A stretch of DNA of 64,000 bases from Actinomadura viridilutea (lineage in GTDB: Bacteria > Actinomycetota > Actinomycetes > Streptosporangiales > Streptosporangiaceae), in contig PVNI01000008.1 of assembly GCA_003001795.1 (NCBI GenBank), positions 223,828 to 287,827 on the forward strand, written 5' to 3'. The position numbers were made by a program, and so were the translations under genes. Under the pieces are notes generated by a model. It was not told the DNA's origin, did not search any database, and saw only the letters and a list, made by a program, of their open reading frames with translations. Below, in pieces: positions 46,933 to 55,427 of this stretch. Position 1 is the stretch's first letter, and each line of letters begins with the position of its first letter.

Positions 46933-47703
46933 GTGCCGGGCGGCCTTCGTGTCCTGGCGGTGGACGACGAGGCGCCCGCCCTGGACGATCTGGTGCACCT
47001 GCTGCGGGCGGATCCGCGCATCGGCACCGTGCACACGGCGCGGGACGGGGCGGGCGCGCTGCGCTGCCTGGACCGGGCGCTGGCCGAGGGGAGGCCGATC
47101 GACGCGGTGTTCCTCGACATCCGCATGCCCGGGCTGGACGGCACGGTGCTCGGCCGGGTGCTGGCGCAGTTCGCGCGCGCCCCGCACATCGTGTTCGTCA
47201 CCGCGTTCGAGGAGCACGCGGTCGACGCGTTCGAGATCAAGGCGACCGACTACATCCTCAAACCGGTGCGGCCGGAGCGGCTGGCCGAGGCGATCCGCCG
47301 CGTCTCGCAGAACGGCGGCCCGGGGACGGCGGCCGCCGCGCGGGGCGCCGTGCCGCGTCCCGAACCGGAGCCGATGCCGGTCGAGCTGGCCGGGGTGACC
47401 CGGTTCGTCGCGCCCACCGAGGTCCTGTACGTGGAGGCGCAGGGGGACTACGCGCGCCTGCACACCGCCAACGGCAGCCACCTGGTGCGCATCCCGCTGG
47501 CCGCGCTGGAGGACCGGTGGCGGGACGCGGGGTTCGTCCGGGTGCACCGCAGCCACCTGGTGGCGCTGGCGGCCATCGAGGAGCTGCGGCTGGACTCGGG
47601 CCGCTGCACGATCCTGGTCGGCGGCACCGAGCTCCCGGTGAGCCGCCGCCATGTGCGCGAGCTGCGCGACCTGCTCGTCCGCAACGCCCGGCGCCCGTCA
47701 TGA
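46933..47703 (+). CDS. LytTR-type response regulator
   Basis: A 256-residue regulator. The receiver domain starts LRVLAVDDEAPALDDL, with the phosphorylated Asp in AVFLDIRMPGLDG and KATDYILKPVRPERL. The C-terminal LytTR DNA-binding domain includes EVLYVEAQGDYARLHT and FVRVHRSHLVAL. The GTG at 46933 has GGGGAGG with proper spacing; GTG at 46909 is less good. LytTR regulators bind paired direct repeats; likely targets are the adjacent transporter genes. It overlaps the next gene by ATGA. Confidence 0.92.
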   Translation: MPGGLRVLAVDDEAPALDDLVHLLRADPRIGTVHTARDGAGALRCLDRALAEGRPIDAVFLDIRMPGLDGTVLGRVLAQFARAPHIVFVTAFEEHAVDAFEIKATDYILKPVRPERLAEAIRRVSQNGGPGTAAAARGAVPRPEPEPMPVELAGVTRFVAPTEVLYVEAQGDYARLHTANGSHLVRIPLAALEDRWRDAGFVRVHRSHLVALAAIEELRLDSGRCTILVGGTELPVSRRHVRELRDLLVRNARRPS

Positions 47704-48221
47704 GCGGGCCGGAGCGGGACGGCGCCGCCCGGACGGGCGGGCGCGAGGGCGGCGGGGCGGGGCCCCGTCTCGACGGCGCTCCGAAGGCGGCGGGACGGCA
47801 GGACGCGACCGGGCCCGTCGCGGTCGGGGCCGAACCGCCCGCGCCCGGGCGGACGCGGGTCACGGCGCCGCGGACCCGCGGGTCGCGGCGGCTGCGGCGC
47901 CCGGTCACCCGGGAGATCGACGAGCAGACCGGGCTCGGCGAGGCGTACATGCGCTCGCTGGTGCAGGCGCAGCTGCGGCTCGCGGTGCGGCTGTGCACGC
48001 TGCTGGCGGTGGTGGTCGGCGGGATCCCCGCGCTGTTCGCGCTGGTCCCGGCGCTGCGCGAGCAGCAGGTCGCGGGCGTGCCGCTGGCGTGGGCGCTGCT
48101 CGGCGGGCTGATCTACCCGTGGTTCGTCGCGTGCGGCTGGTGGTACGTCCGGCACGCCGAACGCAACGAGCGCGACTTCGCCGACCTGGTCGACAACCCG
48201 TGGTCCGACCGGAATCCGTGA
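47700..48221 (+). CDS. DUF485-like accessory membrane protein
   Basis: A 173-residue protein. The first 70 residues are a polar, low-complexity tail rich in Gly, Pro and Arg; then comes AQLRLAVRLCTLLAVVVGGIPALF with two membrane helices and a C-terminal YVRHAERNERDFADLVD. The two-helix topology and the R-H-A-E-R motif match the DUF485 partner of acetate symporters, although the family match is weaker than that of the gene at 50265. It overlaps the RR gene by four bases and the symporter gene by one base. Confidence 0.7.
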   Translation: MSGPERDGAARTGGREGGGAGPRLDGAPKAAGRQDATGPVAVGAEPPAPGRTRVTAPRTRGSRRLRRPVTREIDEQTGLGEAYMRSLVQAQLRLAVRLCTLLAVVVGGIPALFALVPALREQQVAGVPLAWALLGGLIYPWFVACGWWYVRHAERNERDFADLVDNPWSDRNP

Positions 48222-49951
48222 TGAACGCCGCCTACGGTCTGGCCGGGATCGCCGTCGTGGTCGCGGCCACCGTGCTCATCGGCACGCTGGGGCTGCGCAT
48301 CTCCCGCACCACCTCGGACTTCTACGTGGCGTCCCGCACGGTGTCGCCGCTGCGCAACGCCTCGGCGATCGGCGGCGAGTACCTGTCGGCGGCGTCGTTC
48401 CTGGGCGTGGCAGGGCTGATCCTTGCGTTCGGGTCCGACATGCTGTGGCTGCCGGTCGGCTGGACCGGCGGCTACCTGGTGCTGCTGGTGCTGGTGTCGG
48501 CCCCGCTGCGCCGGTCGGGCGCCTACACGCTGCCCGACTTCGCCGAGGCGCGGCTGGAGTCGATGACGGTGCGCCGCGTCACCAGCGTGCTGGTGGTGCT
48601 CATCGGCTGGCTGTACATGATGCCGCAGTTCCAGAGCGCCGGGCTGGTGCTGCGCACGGTGACCGGGGCGCCGGTGTGGGCGGGCCCGCTGCTGATCACC
48701 CTGGTGGTGGCGGTGAGCGTGCTGGCGGGCGGCATGCGCAGCATCACCCTGGTGCAGGCGTTCCAGTACTGGATGAAGCTGACCGCGCTGGCCGTTCCGC
48801 TGGTGTTCCTGCTGCTGGCGTGGCGGTACGACGGCGCCCCCGGCCTGGACCGCGACACCGCCCCGCGCTTCCCCGAACGCACCACCGTGACCGTCGGCGC
48901 CACCGTCGCCGTCCAGGTCGTCGAGCCGGTGACGGTGACGGCCGACGGCCGGGTGGACGACCGGTCCGTCGACGGCGCCGCGGTGACGCTGACGCCGGGG
49001 CGGCACACCGTCGGCCGCGACACCGAGCTGACGTTCCCGGGCGGGGCCGCCGTGCCGCACGTCGAGCAGATCCCGGTGCGCACCGACCGGGAGTGGGCGA
49101 TGCCGCTGGACGGCCGCGACCACTCGCTGTACGCGACGTACTCGCTGATCCTCGCGACGTTCCTCGGCACCATGGGGCTGCCGCACGTGCTGGTGCGGTT
49201 CTACACCAACCCCGACGGGCGGGCCGCGCGCCGCACCACCGTCATGGTGCTGTCGCTGCTGGGCGCGTTCTACCTGCTGCCCGCGGTGTACGGGGCGCTC
49301 GGCCGCCTCTACACGCCCGAGCTGCTCATGACCGGCCGGACCGACGCGGTGGTGCTGACGCTGCCCGGACGGGTGTTCGGCGGGGTGGTGGGCGACCTGC
49401 TCGGCGCCCTGGTGACCGGCGGGGCGGTGGCGGCGTTCCTGTCGACCTCGTCCGGGCTGACGGTGTCGGTCGCCGGGGTGCTCGCGCAGGACATCCTGCG
49501 CGGCGGCGTGCGGTCGTTCCGGGCGGCGACGCTGCTGGCGCTGGCGGTGCCGCTGGCCCTGTCGATCTCGGCGCGGTCGCTGGCGGTGGCGGACGTGGTG
49601 GGGCTGGCGTTCGCGGTGGCGGCCTCGACGTTCTGCCCGCTGCTGGTGCTCGGCATCTGGTGGCGGCGGCTGTCGGTGGCGGGCGCGCTGGCCGGGCTGG
49701 TCACCGGGGGCGTGCTGGCGGGCACGGCGGTGGTCGTCACGGTCGCCGGGGGAGCGCCGGAGGGGCTGGCGGGGGCGCTGCTGTCGCAGCCGGCCGCCTG
49801 GACGGTGCCGATCGCGTTCACCGTCATGATCGTCGTGTCGCTCGCCACGCCGCGGCGCGTCCCGCCGGGGGTGGCGCGGATGATGGTGCGGCTGCACACG
49901 CCCGAGTCGCTCAACGTCGACCGCGGCACCTGGCGGCCCAGGCGCGTGTGA
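48221..49951 (+). CDS. Sodium:solute symporter, cation/acetate symporter type (first copy)
   Basis: A 576-residue SSS-family transporter with about 13 helices. It starts ISRTTSDFYVASRTVSPLRN, then GEYLSAASFLGVAGL; the Na+/substrate region includes GTMGLPHVLVRFYTNPDGRA and FLSTSSGLTVSVAGVL. Compared with the copy at 50630, an extracytoplasmic loop (about residues 205-300) is longer and beta-rich, with TVTVGATVAVQVVEPVTV. It probably imports acetate, pyruvate or another small carboxylate. Its gene follows a LytS/LytTR pair, an arrangement seen for pyruvate/acetate transport control. Confidence 0.88.
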   Translation: MNAAYGLAGIAVVVAATVLIGTLGLRISRTTSDFYVASRTVSPLRNASAIGGEYLSAASFLGVAGLILAFGSDMLWLPVGWTGGYLVLLVLVSAPLRRSGAYTLPDFAEARLESMTVRRVTSVLVVLIGWLYMMPQFQSAGLVLRTVTGAPVWAGPLLITLVVAVSVLAGGMRSITLVQAFQYWMKLTALAVPLVFLLLAWRYDGAPGLDRDTAPRFPERTTVTVGATVAVQVVEPVTVTADGRVDDRSVDGAAVTLTPGRHTVGRDTELTFPGGAAVPHVEQIPVRTDREWAMPLDGRDHSLYATYSLILATFLGTMGLPHVLVRFYTNPDGRAARRTTVMVLSLLGAFYLLPAVYGALGRLYTPELLMTGRTDAVVLTLPGRVFGGVVGDLLGALVTGGAVAAFLSTSSGLTVSVAGVLAQDILRGGVRSFRAATLLALAVPLALSISARSLAVADVVGLAFAVAASTFCPLLVLGIWWRRLSVAGALAGLVTGGVLAGTAVVVTVAGGAPEGLAGALLSQPAAWTVPIAFTVMIVVSLATPRRVPPGVARMMVRLHTPESLNVDRGTWRPRRV

Positions 49952-50083
49952 ACGCCCCGGCCCGCCGCCGCGTATCCATGGCCGCGGCACCTGCGCCGCC
50001 CCCCGCCGCAGGTGCCGCTCCGCTCGCGCGGACGCCGCGCCGGTCGCGCGGACGGCGCCGGACGGGCCGCCGACGGGTTCGGA

Positions 50084-50121
50084 CGACGAACGGCGGGCCC
50101 GCGCCCGCCCGCCGTTCGTCG
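50084..50121. terminator. Hairpin terminator after the first symporter
   Basis: A perfect 15-bp stem (CGACGAACGGCGGGC and its complement) with an 8-base loop, 133 bases after the stop codon. Confidence 0.75.
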
Positions 50122-50226
50122 CGCCAGATCGACCGTTCACCGACGGGGACGGTCAGGTCATCGAGAATCAGCGGCTGCTGACCGCACGGCGCCGCCCGCG
50201 CTCTCGTGCGCGGCGGCACCGGCCTC

Positions 50227-50250
50227 TACCGTGACGTGACCGACGTCACA
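50227..50250 (+). promoter_or_regulatory. Promoter with CRP-like operator upstream of the DUF485-actP pair
   Basis: A -10 hexamer TACCGT at 50227-50232 is followed by GTGACCGACGTCACA at 50236-50250, a near-perfect match to the CRP consensus TGTGA-N6-TCACA (only the first T is C). The same stretch is also a 7-bp inverted repeat GTGACGT-N5-ACGTCAC. The site lies across the probable start point, so repression is possible. E. coli yjcH-actP is likewise under CRP control. Confidence 0.55.
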
Positions 50251-50264
50251 GCCGAGGAGGATCA

Positions 50265-50630
50265 GTGGCCGTAGAACACCAATCCACTTCCACGGTCTAT
50301 GAACGCGTCCAGCAAGGCGCCGAGTTCCAGGAGCTGCGGCGCCGGTTCCGCGCGTTCGCCTTCCCGGCGACCGCCGCGTTCCTCGTCTGGTACCTGCTGT
50401 ACGTGGTGCTGTCGGGCTGGGCGCGCGACTTCATGGGCACCAAGGTCATCGGCTTCATCAACATCGCCCTGATCTTCGGGCTGCTGCAGTTCGTGTCCAC
50501 CTTCCTCATCGCCTGGCAGTACTCCCGGCACGCCGAGCGCAGACTCGACCCGCTCGCCGACAAGCTGCGTGCCGAGGTGGAGGGCGACGGCGGCGCCAAG
50601 GCCGAGACCACGGTCGGTAAGGAGAGCTGA
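50265..50630 (+). CDS. DUF485 membrane protein, symporter partner
   Basis: A 121-residue two-helix protein. The family pattern is LRRRFRAFAFPATAAFLVWY, an external FMGTKVIGFINIALIFGLLQF and the motif YSRHAERRLDPLADKLR. DUF485 (YjcH) genes are almost always coupled to acetate symporters. The GTG at 50265 follows GAGGAGG. The stop overlaps the actP start by one base (TGATG). Confidence 0.93.
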   Translation: MAVEHQSTSTVYERVQQGAEFQELRRRFRAFAFPATAAFLVWYLLYVVLSGWARDFMGTKVIGFINIALIFGLLQFVSTFLIAWQYSRHAERRLDPLADKLRAEVEGDGGAKAETTVGKES

Positions 50631-52240
50631 TGAGCCACGAGACCCTTGCGGTCATCCTGTTCCTGGCGTTCGTGGCCGGCACCCTCGCGATCACGGTGTG
50701 GGCGAGCCGGCACACCAAGGACGCCACCGACTTCTACGCGGGCGGCCGCTCGTTCTCCGGCGTGCAGAACGGCCTGGCGATCGGCGGCGACTACATGTCG
50801 GCGGCCTCGTTCCTCGGCATCGCCGGGCTGATCGCGCTGTACGGCTACGACGGGTTCCTGTACTCGATCGGCTTCCTGGTGGCCTGGCTGGTGGCGCTGC
50901 TGCTGGTCGCCGAGCTGCTGCGCAACTCCGGCCGGTTCACCATGGCCGACGTGCTGGCGTTCCGGATGAGCCCGCGGCCGGTGCGCACCGCGGCGGGCGT
51001 GTCCACCATCACGGTGTCGATCTTCTACCTGCTGGCGCAGATGGTGGGCGCCGGCGCGCTGGTGGCGCTGCTGTTCGGGTTCACCAGCGACTTCGCCAAG
51101 AACGCCACGATCGTGCTGGTCGGCGCGCTCATGATCATCTACGTGACGGTCGGCGGCATGAAGGGCACCACCTGGGTGCAGATCGTCAAGGCCGTGCTGC
51201 TCATGGGCGGCGCCGCCCTGGTCACCCTGCTGGTGCTCGGCAAGTTCGGGTTCAACCTGTCGACCCTGCTGCGCGACGCCGCCGAGCAGAGCGGCAAGGG
51301 CGACGCGTTCCTGGAGCCCGGCCTGCGCTACGCCACCGACGCGTCCGGCCTGACCGGCAAGCTCGACCTGATCAGCCTGGGCCTGGCGCTGGTGCTGGGC
51401 ACCGCGGGCCTGCCGCACATCCTCATCCGCTTCTACACCGTCCCGACCGCCCGCGACGCCCGCAAGTCGGTGATGTGGGGCATCGGCATCATCGGCGCGT
51501 TCTACCTGCTGACGCTGGTGCTCGGCTTCGGCGCCGCCGCGCTGGTGGGCAGCGACGCGATCCGCAAGGCCAACCCGGCGGGCAACACCGCCGCGCCGCA
51601 GCTGGCCGAGGAGATCGGCAACCGGGTGTTCGGCGACGCGGGCGGCACCATCCTGCTGGCGGTCATCGCGGCGGTCGCGTTCGCGACGATCCTGGCGGTG
51701 GTGGCCGGGCTGACGCTGGCGTCCTCGTCGTCCTTCGCCCACGACCTGTACGCCCACGTGTTCAAGAAGGGCCAGGTCACCGAGCGCGAGGAGGTGCGGG
51801 TCGCGCGCATCGCCGCCCTGGTCATCGGCGCGGTCGCGATCGTGCTGGGCATCTACGCGCAGCGGCTGAACGTGGCGTTCCTGGTCGCGCTGGCGTTCGC
51901 GGTCGCCGCGTCCGGCAACCTGCCCGCCATCCTCTACAGCCTGTTCTGGAAGCGGTTCAACACCTCCGGCGCCGTCGCGGCGATCTACGGCGGGCTCGGC
52001 TCGGCCGTGTTCCTGGTGACGTTCTCGCCGGTGGTGTCCGGCCAGGAGAAGGCGCTGTTCACGGACGTCGACTTCTCCTGGTTCCCGCTGGAGAACCCCG
52101 GCATCGTGTCCATCCCGTTCGGGTTCCTGTGCGGGTGGCTCGGCACGGTGCTGAGCAAGGAGTACAACAACGCCAAGTACGCCGAGATCGAGGTGCGTTC
52201 ACTGACTGGGGCGGGCGCGGAAGGCGCCGTACATCACTAG
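50630..52240 (+). CDS. actP: Cation/acetate symporter (second copy)
   Basis: A 536-residue SSS transporter. It carries TKDATDFYAGGRSFSGVQNG, the conserved GGDYMSAASFLGIAGLIAL, VGGMKGTTWVQIVKAVLL, GTAGLPHILIRFYTVPTARD and ASSSSFAHDLYAHVFKKGQV, all diagnostic of ActP/MctC-type acetate-propionate-pyruvate symporters. Length is standard. It is downstream of a DUF485 gene and a CRP-like site, and 279 bases separate the DUF485 gene's terminator from here. Role: scavenging of short-chain carboxylates in the periplasm-facing membrane. Confidence 0.95.
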   Translation: MSHETLAVILFLAFVAGTLAITVWASRHTKDATDFYAGGRSFSGVQNGLAIGGDYMSAASFLGIAGLIALYGYDGFLYSIGFLVAWLVALLLVAELLRNSGRFTMADVLAFRMSPRPVRTAAGVSTITVSIFYLLAQMVGAGALVALLFGFTSDFAKNATIVLVGALMIIYVTVGGMKGTTWVQIVKAVLLMGGAALVTLLVLGKFGFNLSTLLRDAAEQSGKGDAFLEPGLRYATDASGLTGKLDLISLGLALVLGTAGLPHILIRFYTVPTARDARKSVMWGIGIIGAFYLLTLVLGFGAAALVGSDAIRKANPAGNTAAPQLAEEIGNRVFGDAGGTILLAVIAAVAFATILAVVAGLTLASSSSFAHDLYAHVFKKGQVTEREEVRVARIAALVIGAVAIVLGIYAQRLNVAFLVALAFAVAASGNLPAILYSLFWKRFNTSGAVAAIYGGLGSAVFLVTFSPVVSGQEKALFTDVDFSWFPLENPGIVSIPFGFLCGWLGTVLSKEYNNAKYAEIEVRSLTGAGAEGAVHH

Positions 52241-52334
52241 GAAACGCCCGCCCCTCCTCATTCCGGGGGCGTAGGGGCCGCCTCCCCCTCGCCCGAGCTC
52301 CCGGCCCCGCACCGCTCCGCCGCCCCCGGAAGTA

Positions 52335-52371
52335 CCGGCCCCGTCCTCTCCGCCCCCGAGGACGGGGCCGG
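52335..52371 (+). terminator. Hairpin terminator after actP
   Basis: A perfect 14-bp stem (CCGGCCCCGTCCTC/GAGGACGGGGCCGG) with a 9-base loop, 95 bases after the stop codon. Confidence 0.8.
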
Positions 52372-52445
52372 CCCGTGTCCGGGCGCGTGGCCGGCGCGGC
52401 GTCCGCACCGGCGATAGACCCGGCGTCGGCGGGTAGGGGACGGCC

Positions 52446-53429
52446 ATGGCGGTCACGATGGCGCTGGCCGGGGACACCATGCTCGGCCGCGGTGTGGCGG
52501 ACCGCCTCGCCGAGGCCGGTCCGCACGCGCTGTTCTCCGACGGGGTGCGCGAGGCGGTCGCGCAAGCGGACCTGGCCGTCCTCAACCTGGAGTGCTGCGT
52601 GTCGGCGCGCGGCCGGCCGTGGCCCGCGCCCGGCAAGCCGTTCCACTTCCGCGCGCCCCCGGCCGCCGCGGAGGCGCTGGCCGGCCTCGGCGTCGACTGC
52701 GTCAACCTCGCCAACAACCACGCCCTGGACTACGGCGCCGACGCGCTCGCCGACACCCTCGACCACCTGGCCGCGGCGGGGATCCGCGCGGTCGGCGCGG
52801 GCGAGGACGAGGCGCACGCCCGCGCCCCGGCGTTCCTGCGGGCCGGGGACGCGCGCGTCGCCGTGATCGGGGTGACCGACCATCCGGCCGACTTCGCGGC
52901 GGGCCGGGACCGGCCGGGCGTGGCGTACGCCGACCTGCCCGCCGGGACGCCGCGCCGGCTGGTCGACCAGGTCCGCGCGCTGCGGGAGCGGGCCGACGCG
53001 GTGCTGGTGATGACGCACTGGGGGCCGAACATGGTGACCGAGCCGCTGCGGTACGTGCGGCGCGCGGCCGGCGCGCTGACCGGGGCGGGCGCCACGCTGG
53101 TCGCCGGGACGTCCGCGCACGTCTTCCAGGGCGCGGCGGGCCGGGTGCTGTTCGACCTCGGCGACTTCATCGACGACTACGTGGTCGACCGGCTGCTGCG
53201 CAACGACCTCGGGCTGCTGTTCCTGGTGACGCTGGAGCGCCCGGACCCGCGCGGGACGCTGGAGCCCGCGCGGTTGGAGGCGGTGCCGCTGCGGCTGTGC
53301 TTCGCTCACACCCGGCTGGCCGCGGGCGCGGACCGCGAGTGGATCCGCCGCCGGTTCACCGCGGCGTGCCGGGAGTTCGGCACCCCGGTCGAGGAGGAGG
53401 ACGGCAGGCTCGTGGCGCGCATGGGGTGA
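52446..53429 (+). CDS. CapA-family metallophosphatase-like protein
   Basis: A 327-residue protein of the CapA/PgsA family, related to poly-gamma-glutamate capsule synthesis proteins. The dimetal phosphatase-like motifs are ALAGDTMLGRG, NLECCVS, VNLANNHALDYG, VMTHWGPNM and AGTSAHVFQGA, in order. There is no signal peptide or membrane anchor, unlike true CapA, so it may be a cytoplasmic phosphoesterase. CapB and CapC are not nearby. The ATG is preceded by AGGGGA. Confidence 0.85.
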   Translation: MAVTMALAGDTMLGRGVADRLAEAGPHALFSDGVREAVAQADLAVLNLECCVSARGRPWPAPGKPFHFRAPPAAAEALAGLGVDCVNLANNHALDYGADALADTLDHLAAAGIRAVGAGEDEAHARAPAFLRAGDARVAVIGVTDHPADFAAGRDRPGVAYADLPAGTPRRLVDQVRALRERADAVLVMTHWGPNMVTEPLRYVRRAAGALTGAGATLVAGTSAHVFQGAAGRVLFDLGDFIDDYVVDRLLRNDLGLLFLVTLERPDPRGTLEPARLEAVPLRLCFAHTRLAAGADREWIRRRFTAACREFGTPVEEEDGRLVARMG

Positions 53430-53537
53430 TCACGGTGTCGGCGCCGCGGGCAGCGGGCGCGCGGAACGCGCCGAGGCGCCCGTCCGTGCGCGTCGCCGCC
53501 GTCGTCGATTCCGTCTCCCGGATGTGAGGAGGACGCG

Positions 53538-54287
53538 ATGGCGATGCTCGTGGGCTGTTCGGGGTGGCAGTACGCGCACTGGCGCGGCGTCCTGTATCCG
53601 CCGGGCCTGCCCCAGCGGCTGTGGCTGGAGCGGTACGCCGAACGCTTCGGGACGGTGGAGAGCAACGCCGCGTTCTACCGGCTGCCCAAACGCGAGACGT
53701 TCGAGAACTGGGCCGCCCGCACCCCCGACGGGTTCGTCATGGCGGTGAAGGCCAGCCGGTTCCTCACCCACGTCAAACGGCTGCAGGACCCCGCCGAGCC
53801 CGTCGCCCGTCTCATGGCCGCGGCGCGGGGGCTCGGCGGCAAGCTCGGGCCGATCCTGCTGCAGCTGCCGCCGACGCTGCACGCCGACGCCGGCAGGCTC
53901 GCCGACTGCCTGGCCCGCTTCCCCGCCGGGGTGCGCGTCGCCGTCGAGCCGCGGCACCCCAGCTGGTGGAGCGACCAGGTCCGCGCCGTGCTGGAACGGC
54001 ACGGCGCGGCCCTGTGCTGGGCGGACGTCCTCAGCCGGCCCGTCACCCCGCTGTGGCGCACCGCCGACTGGGGATACGTGCGGTTGCACCAGGGGGCGGC
54101 AGTGCCGTGGCCGGAGTACGGCGACCGGGCCCTGACGTCCTGGATCCGGCGCGTCGCCGACACCTGGGCGCCGGACGCGGACGTCTATGTGTACTTCAAC
54201 AACGACCCCGGGGGAGCGGCCGTGCGCAACGCTCTGCGCTTCGCCGAGCTGGCGCGCCGGGCCCGGGTTTCGGACGCCGTCAGGTGA
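53538..54287 (+). CDS. DUF72 domain protein
   Basis: A 249-residue TIM-barrel-like DUF72 protein: VGCSGWQYAHWRGVLYPPGL, ESNAAFYRLPKRETFENWA, GFVMAVKASRFLTHVKRL, GPILLQLPPTLHADAGRL, VAVEPRHPSWW and VYFNNDPGGAAVRNA. This is the complete family pattern, but the reaction is unknown. The start ATG has GAGGAGG upstream. Its 3' end overlaps the convergent substrate-binding protein gene by 8 bases. Confidence 0.9.
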   Translation: MAMLVGCSGWQYAHWRGVLYPPGLPQRLWLERYAERFGTVESNAAFYRLPKRETFENWAARTPDGFVMAVKASRFLTHVKRLQDPAEPVARLMAAARGLGGKLGPILLQLPPTLHADAGRLADCLARFPAGVRVAVEPRHPSWWSDQVRAVLERHGAALCWADVLSRPVTPLWRTADWGYVRLHQGAAVPWPEYGDRALTSWIRRVADTWAPDADVYVYFNNDPGGAAVRNALRFAELARRARVSDAVR

Positions 54288-55308
54288 TCTTTTTGGCCGA
54301 CTGCAGGGCGCGGGCGAGCGCCTCGAGGATCGGCGCGCACCCGGTGTAGGAGAGCACCGGCTCGGCCTGCCAGGGGATGACCTGGTCGTTCCGGACGGCC
54401 GGCAGCTCCTTCCAAGAGGGCTTGGAGCCGAGGTCCTTGGGCTGCAGCGCCTGCGTGCGGTTGTCGAGCAGGATGACGTCGGCCGCGTACTTGTCGGCGT
54501 TCTCCCAGCTCAGGCTCTCGAAGTAGCCCTGCTGGTCGACCTTGTCGGGGACGATGACGTCCACGCCGAGCTCCCGGAAGTACATCAGGTCGGCGTTCTT
54601 GCCGGGGTTGGAGGCGTAGAAGAGGTCCGGGCTGGCGGACGCGGCCAGCACCTTGATGCCCTTGTTGGCCTTGACCGCGTCGCGCACCGCCTGCGCCGCC
54701 TTGTCGAACCGCTCCTTGGCCTGCGTCACCTGGGCGCTCTGCACGTCGGCGCCCAGCGCGGCGGCGAGCTCGCGGAAGCGCTCGATCGGCTTGGGCAGCG
54801 GGGCCGAGCCGGTGGAGATGCCGATGCTGGGCGCCAGCGCGAAGATCTTGTCCTTGCTCTCCTTGGGCACGTAGAACAGCTCGCCGGGCACGAACATGTT
54901 GTCGATGAGCAGCTCGGGCCGCAGCGAGGCGTACTTCTCCAGGTTGAACTCGCCGTAGGCGTTGCCGATGATCGTCACCTTGTCGACGGGCACCCGGCCC
55001 GCCTGCGGGTCGGGGCGGCCGTCCTTGAGCTTGGTCGGCCCGTACACCCCGACGATCTGGTCGGTGACGCCGAAGTCGTAGAGGGCGGCGGCGCTGCCGA
55101 TGTATGCGACGATACGACGCGGCCGCGCCTTCAGGGAGACCTTGGTGCCGCGGTCGTCGGTGAACGTCCAGCCGCCCGAGCCGGAGCCGCCGGAGCCGTT
55201 CGAGGAGCCGCCGCCGCAGGCGGCCAGCAGCGCGCCGAGGACGGCCGCGCCGCCCGCGCCGAGCACGGCGCGGCGGGTCGGCGGGGAGAAGGGAGCTGCG
55301 TCAGACAT
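54280..55308 (-). CDS. Iron-siderophore ABC transporter substrate-binding lipoprotein
   Basis: A 342-residue lipoprotein with a twin-arginine-like signal and lipobox (PTRRAVLGAGGAAVLGALLAAC), then a Gly/Ser linker. The mature part has the periplasmic-binding fold of FepB/FhuD type: FTDDRGTKVSLKARPRRIVA, LRPELLIDNMF, KPIERFRELAAAL and the long backbone helix. The gene is divergent from the permease genes, with an IdeR/DtxR box between them, so iron(III)-siderophore or haem is the likely ligand. Expected regulation is repression by IdeR/DtxR with iron. Confidence 0.9.
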   Translation of the reverse strand: MSDAAPFSPPTRRAVLGAGGAAVLGALLAACGGGSSNGSGGSGSGGWTFTDDRGTKVSLKARPRRIVAYIGSAAALYDFGVTDQIVGVYGPTKLKDGRPDPQAGRVPVDKVTIIGNAYGEFNLEKYASLRPELLIDNMFVPGELFYVPKESKDKIFALAPSIGISTGSAPLPKPIERFRELAAALGADVQSAQVTQAKERFDKAAQAVRDAVKANKGIKVLAASASPDLFYASNPGKNADLMYFRELGVDVIVPDKVDQQGYFESLSWENADKYAADVILLDNRTQALQPKDLGSKPSWKELPAVRNDQVIPWQAEPVLSYTGCAPILEALARALQSAKKIT

Positions 55309-55358
55309 CGCGCATCGTTCTTTCCGTTAACGGATGGGACCTATGACCGAATTGTGGC

Positions 55359-55377
55359 TTAGGTTAACCTAACCTAA
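55359..55377. promoter_or_regulatory. DtxR/IdeR iron box
   Basis: TTAGGTTAACCTAACCTAA is a 19-bp match to the IdeR/DtxR consensus TTAGGTTAGSCTAACCTAA, differing at only one position. It lies midway between the divergent binding-protein and permease genes and should repress both when Fe2+ is plentiful. Confidence 0.9.
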
Positions 55378-55427
55378 GGCCTTGTGCAGAGCCGGGCGCC
55401 GTCCCCTCCCCCCTCCGGAGCAGCGAG

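Noticed and set aside
45495..47240. Antisense open frame over lytS and the regulator
   Set aside because: The real histidine kinase and receiver motifs are on the plus strand; the antisense translation is low complexity.
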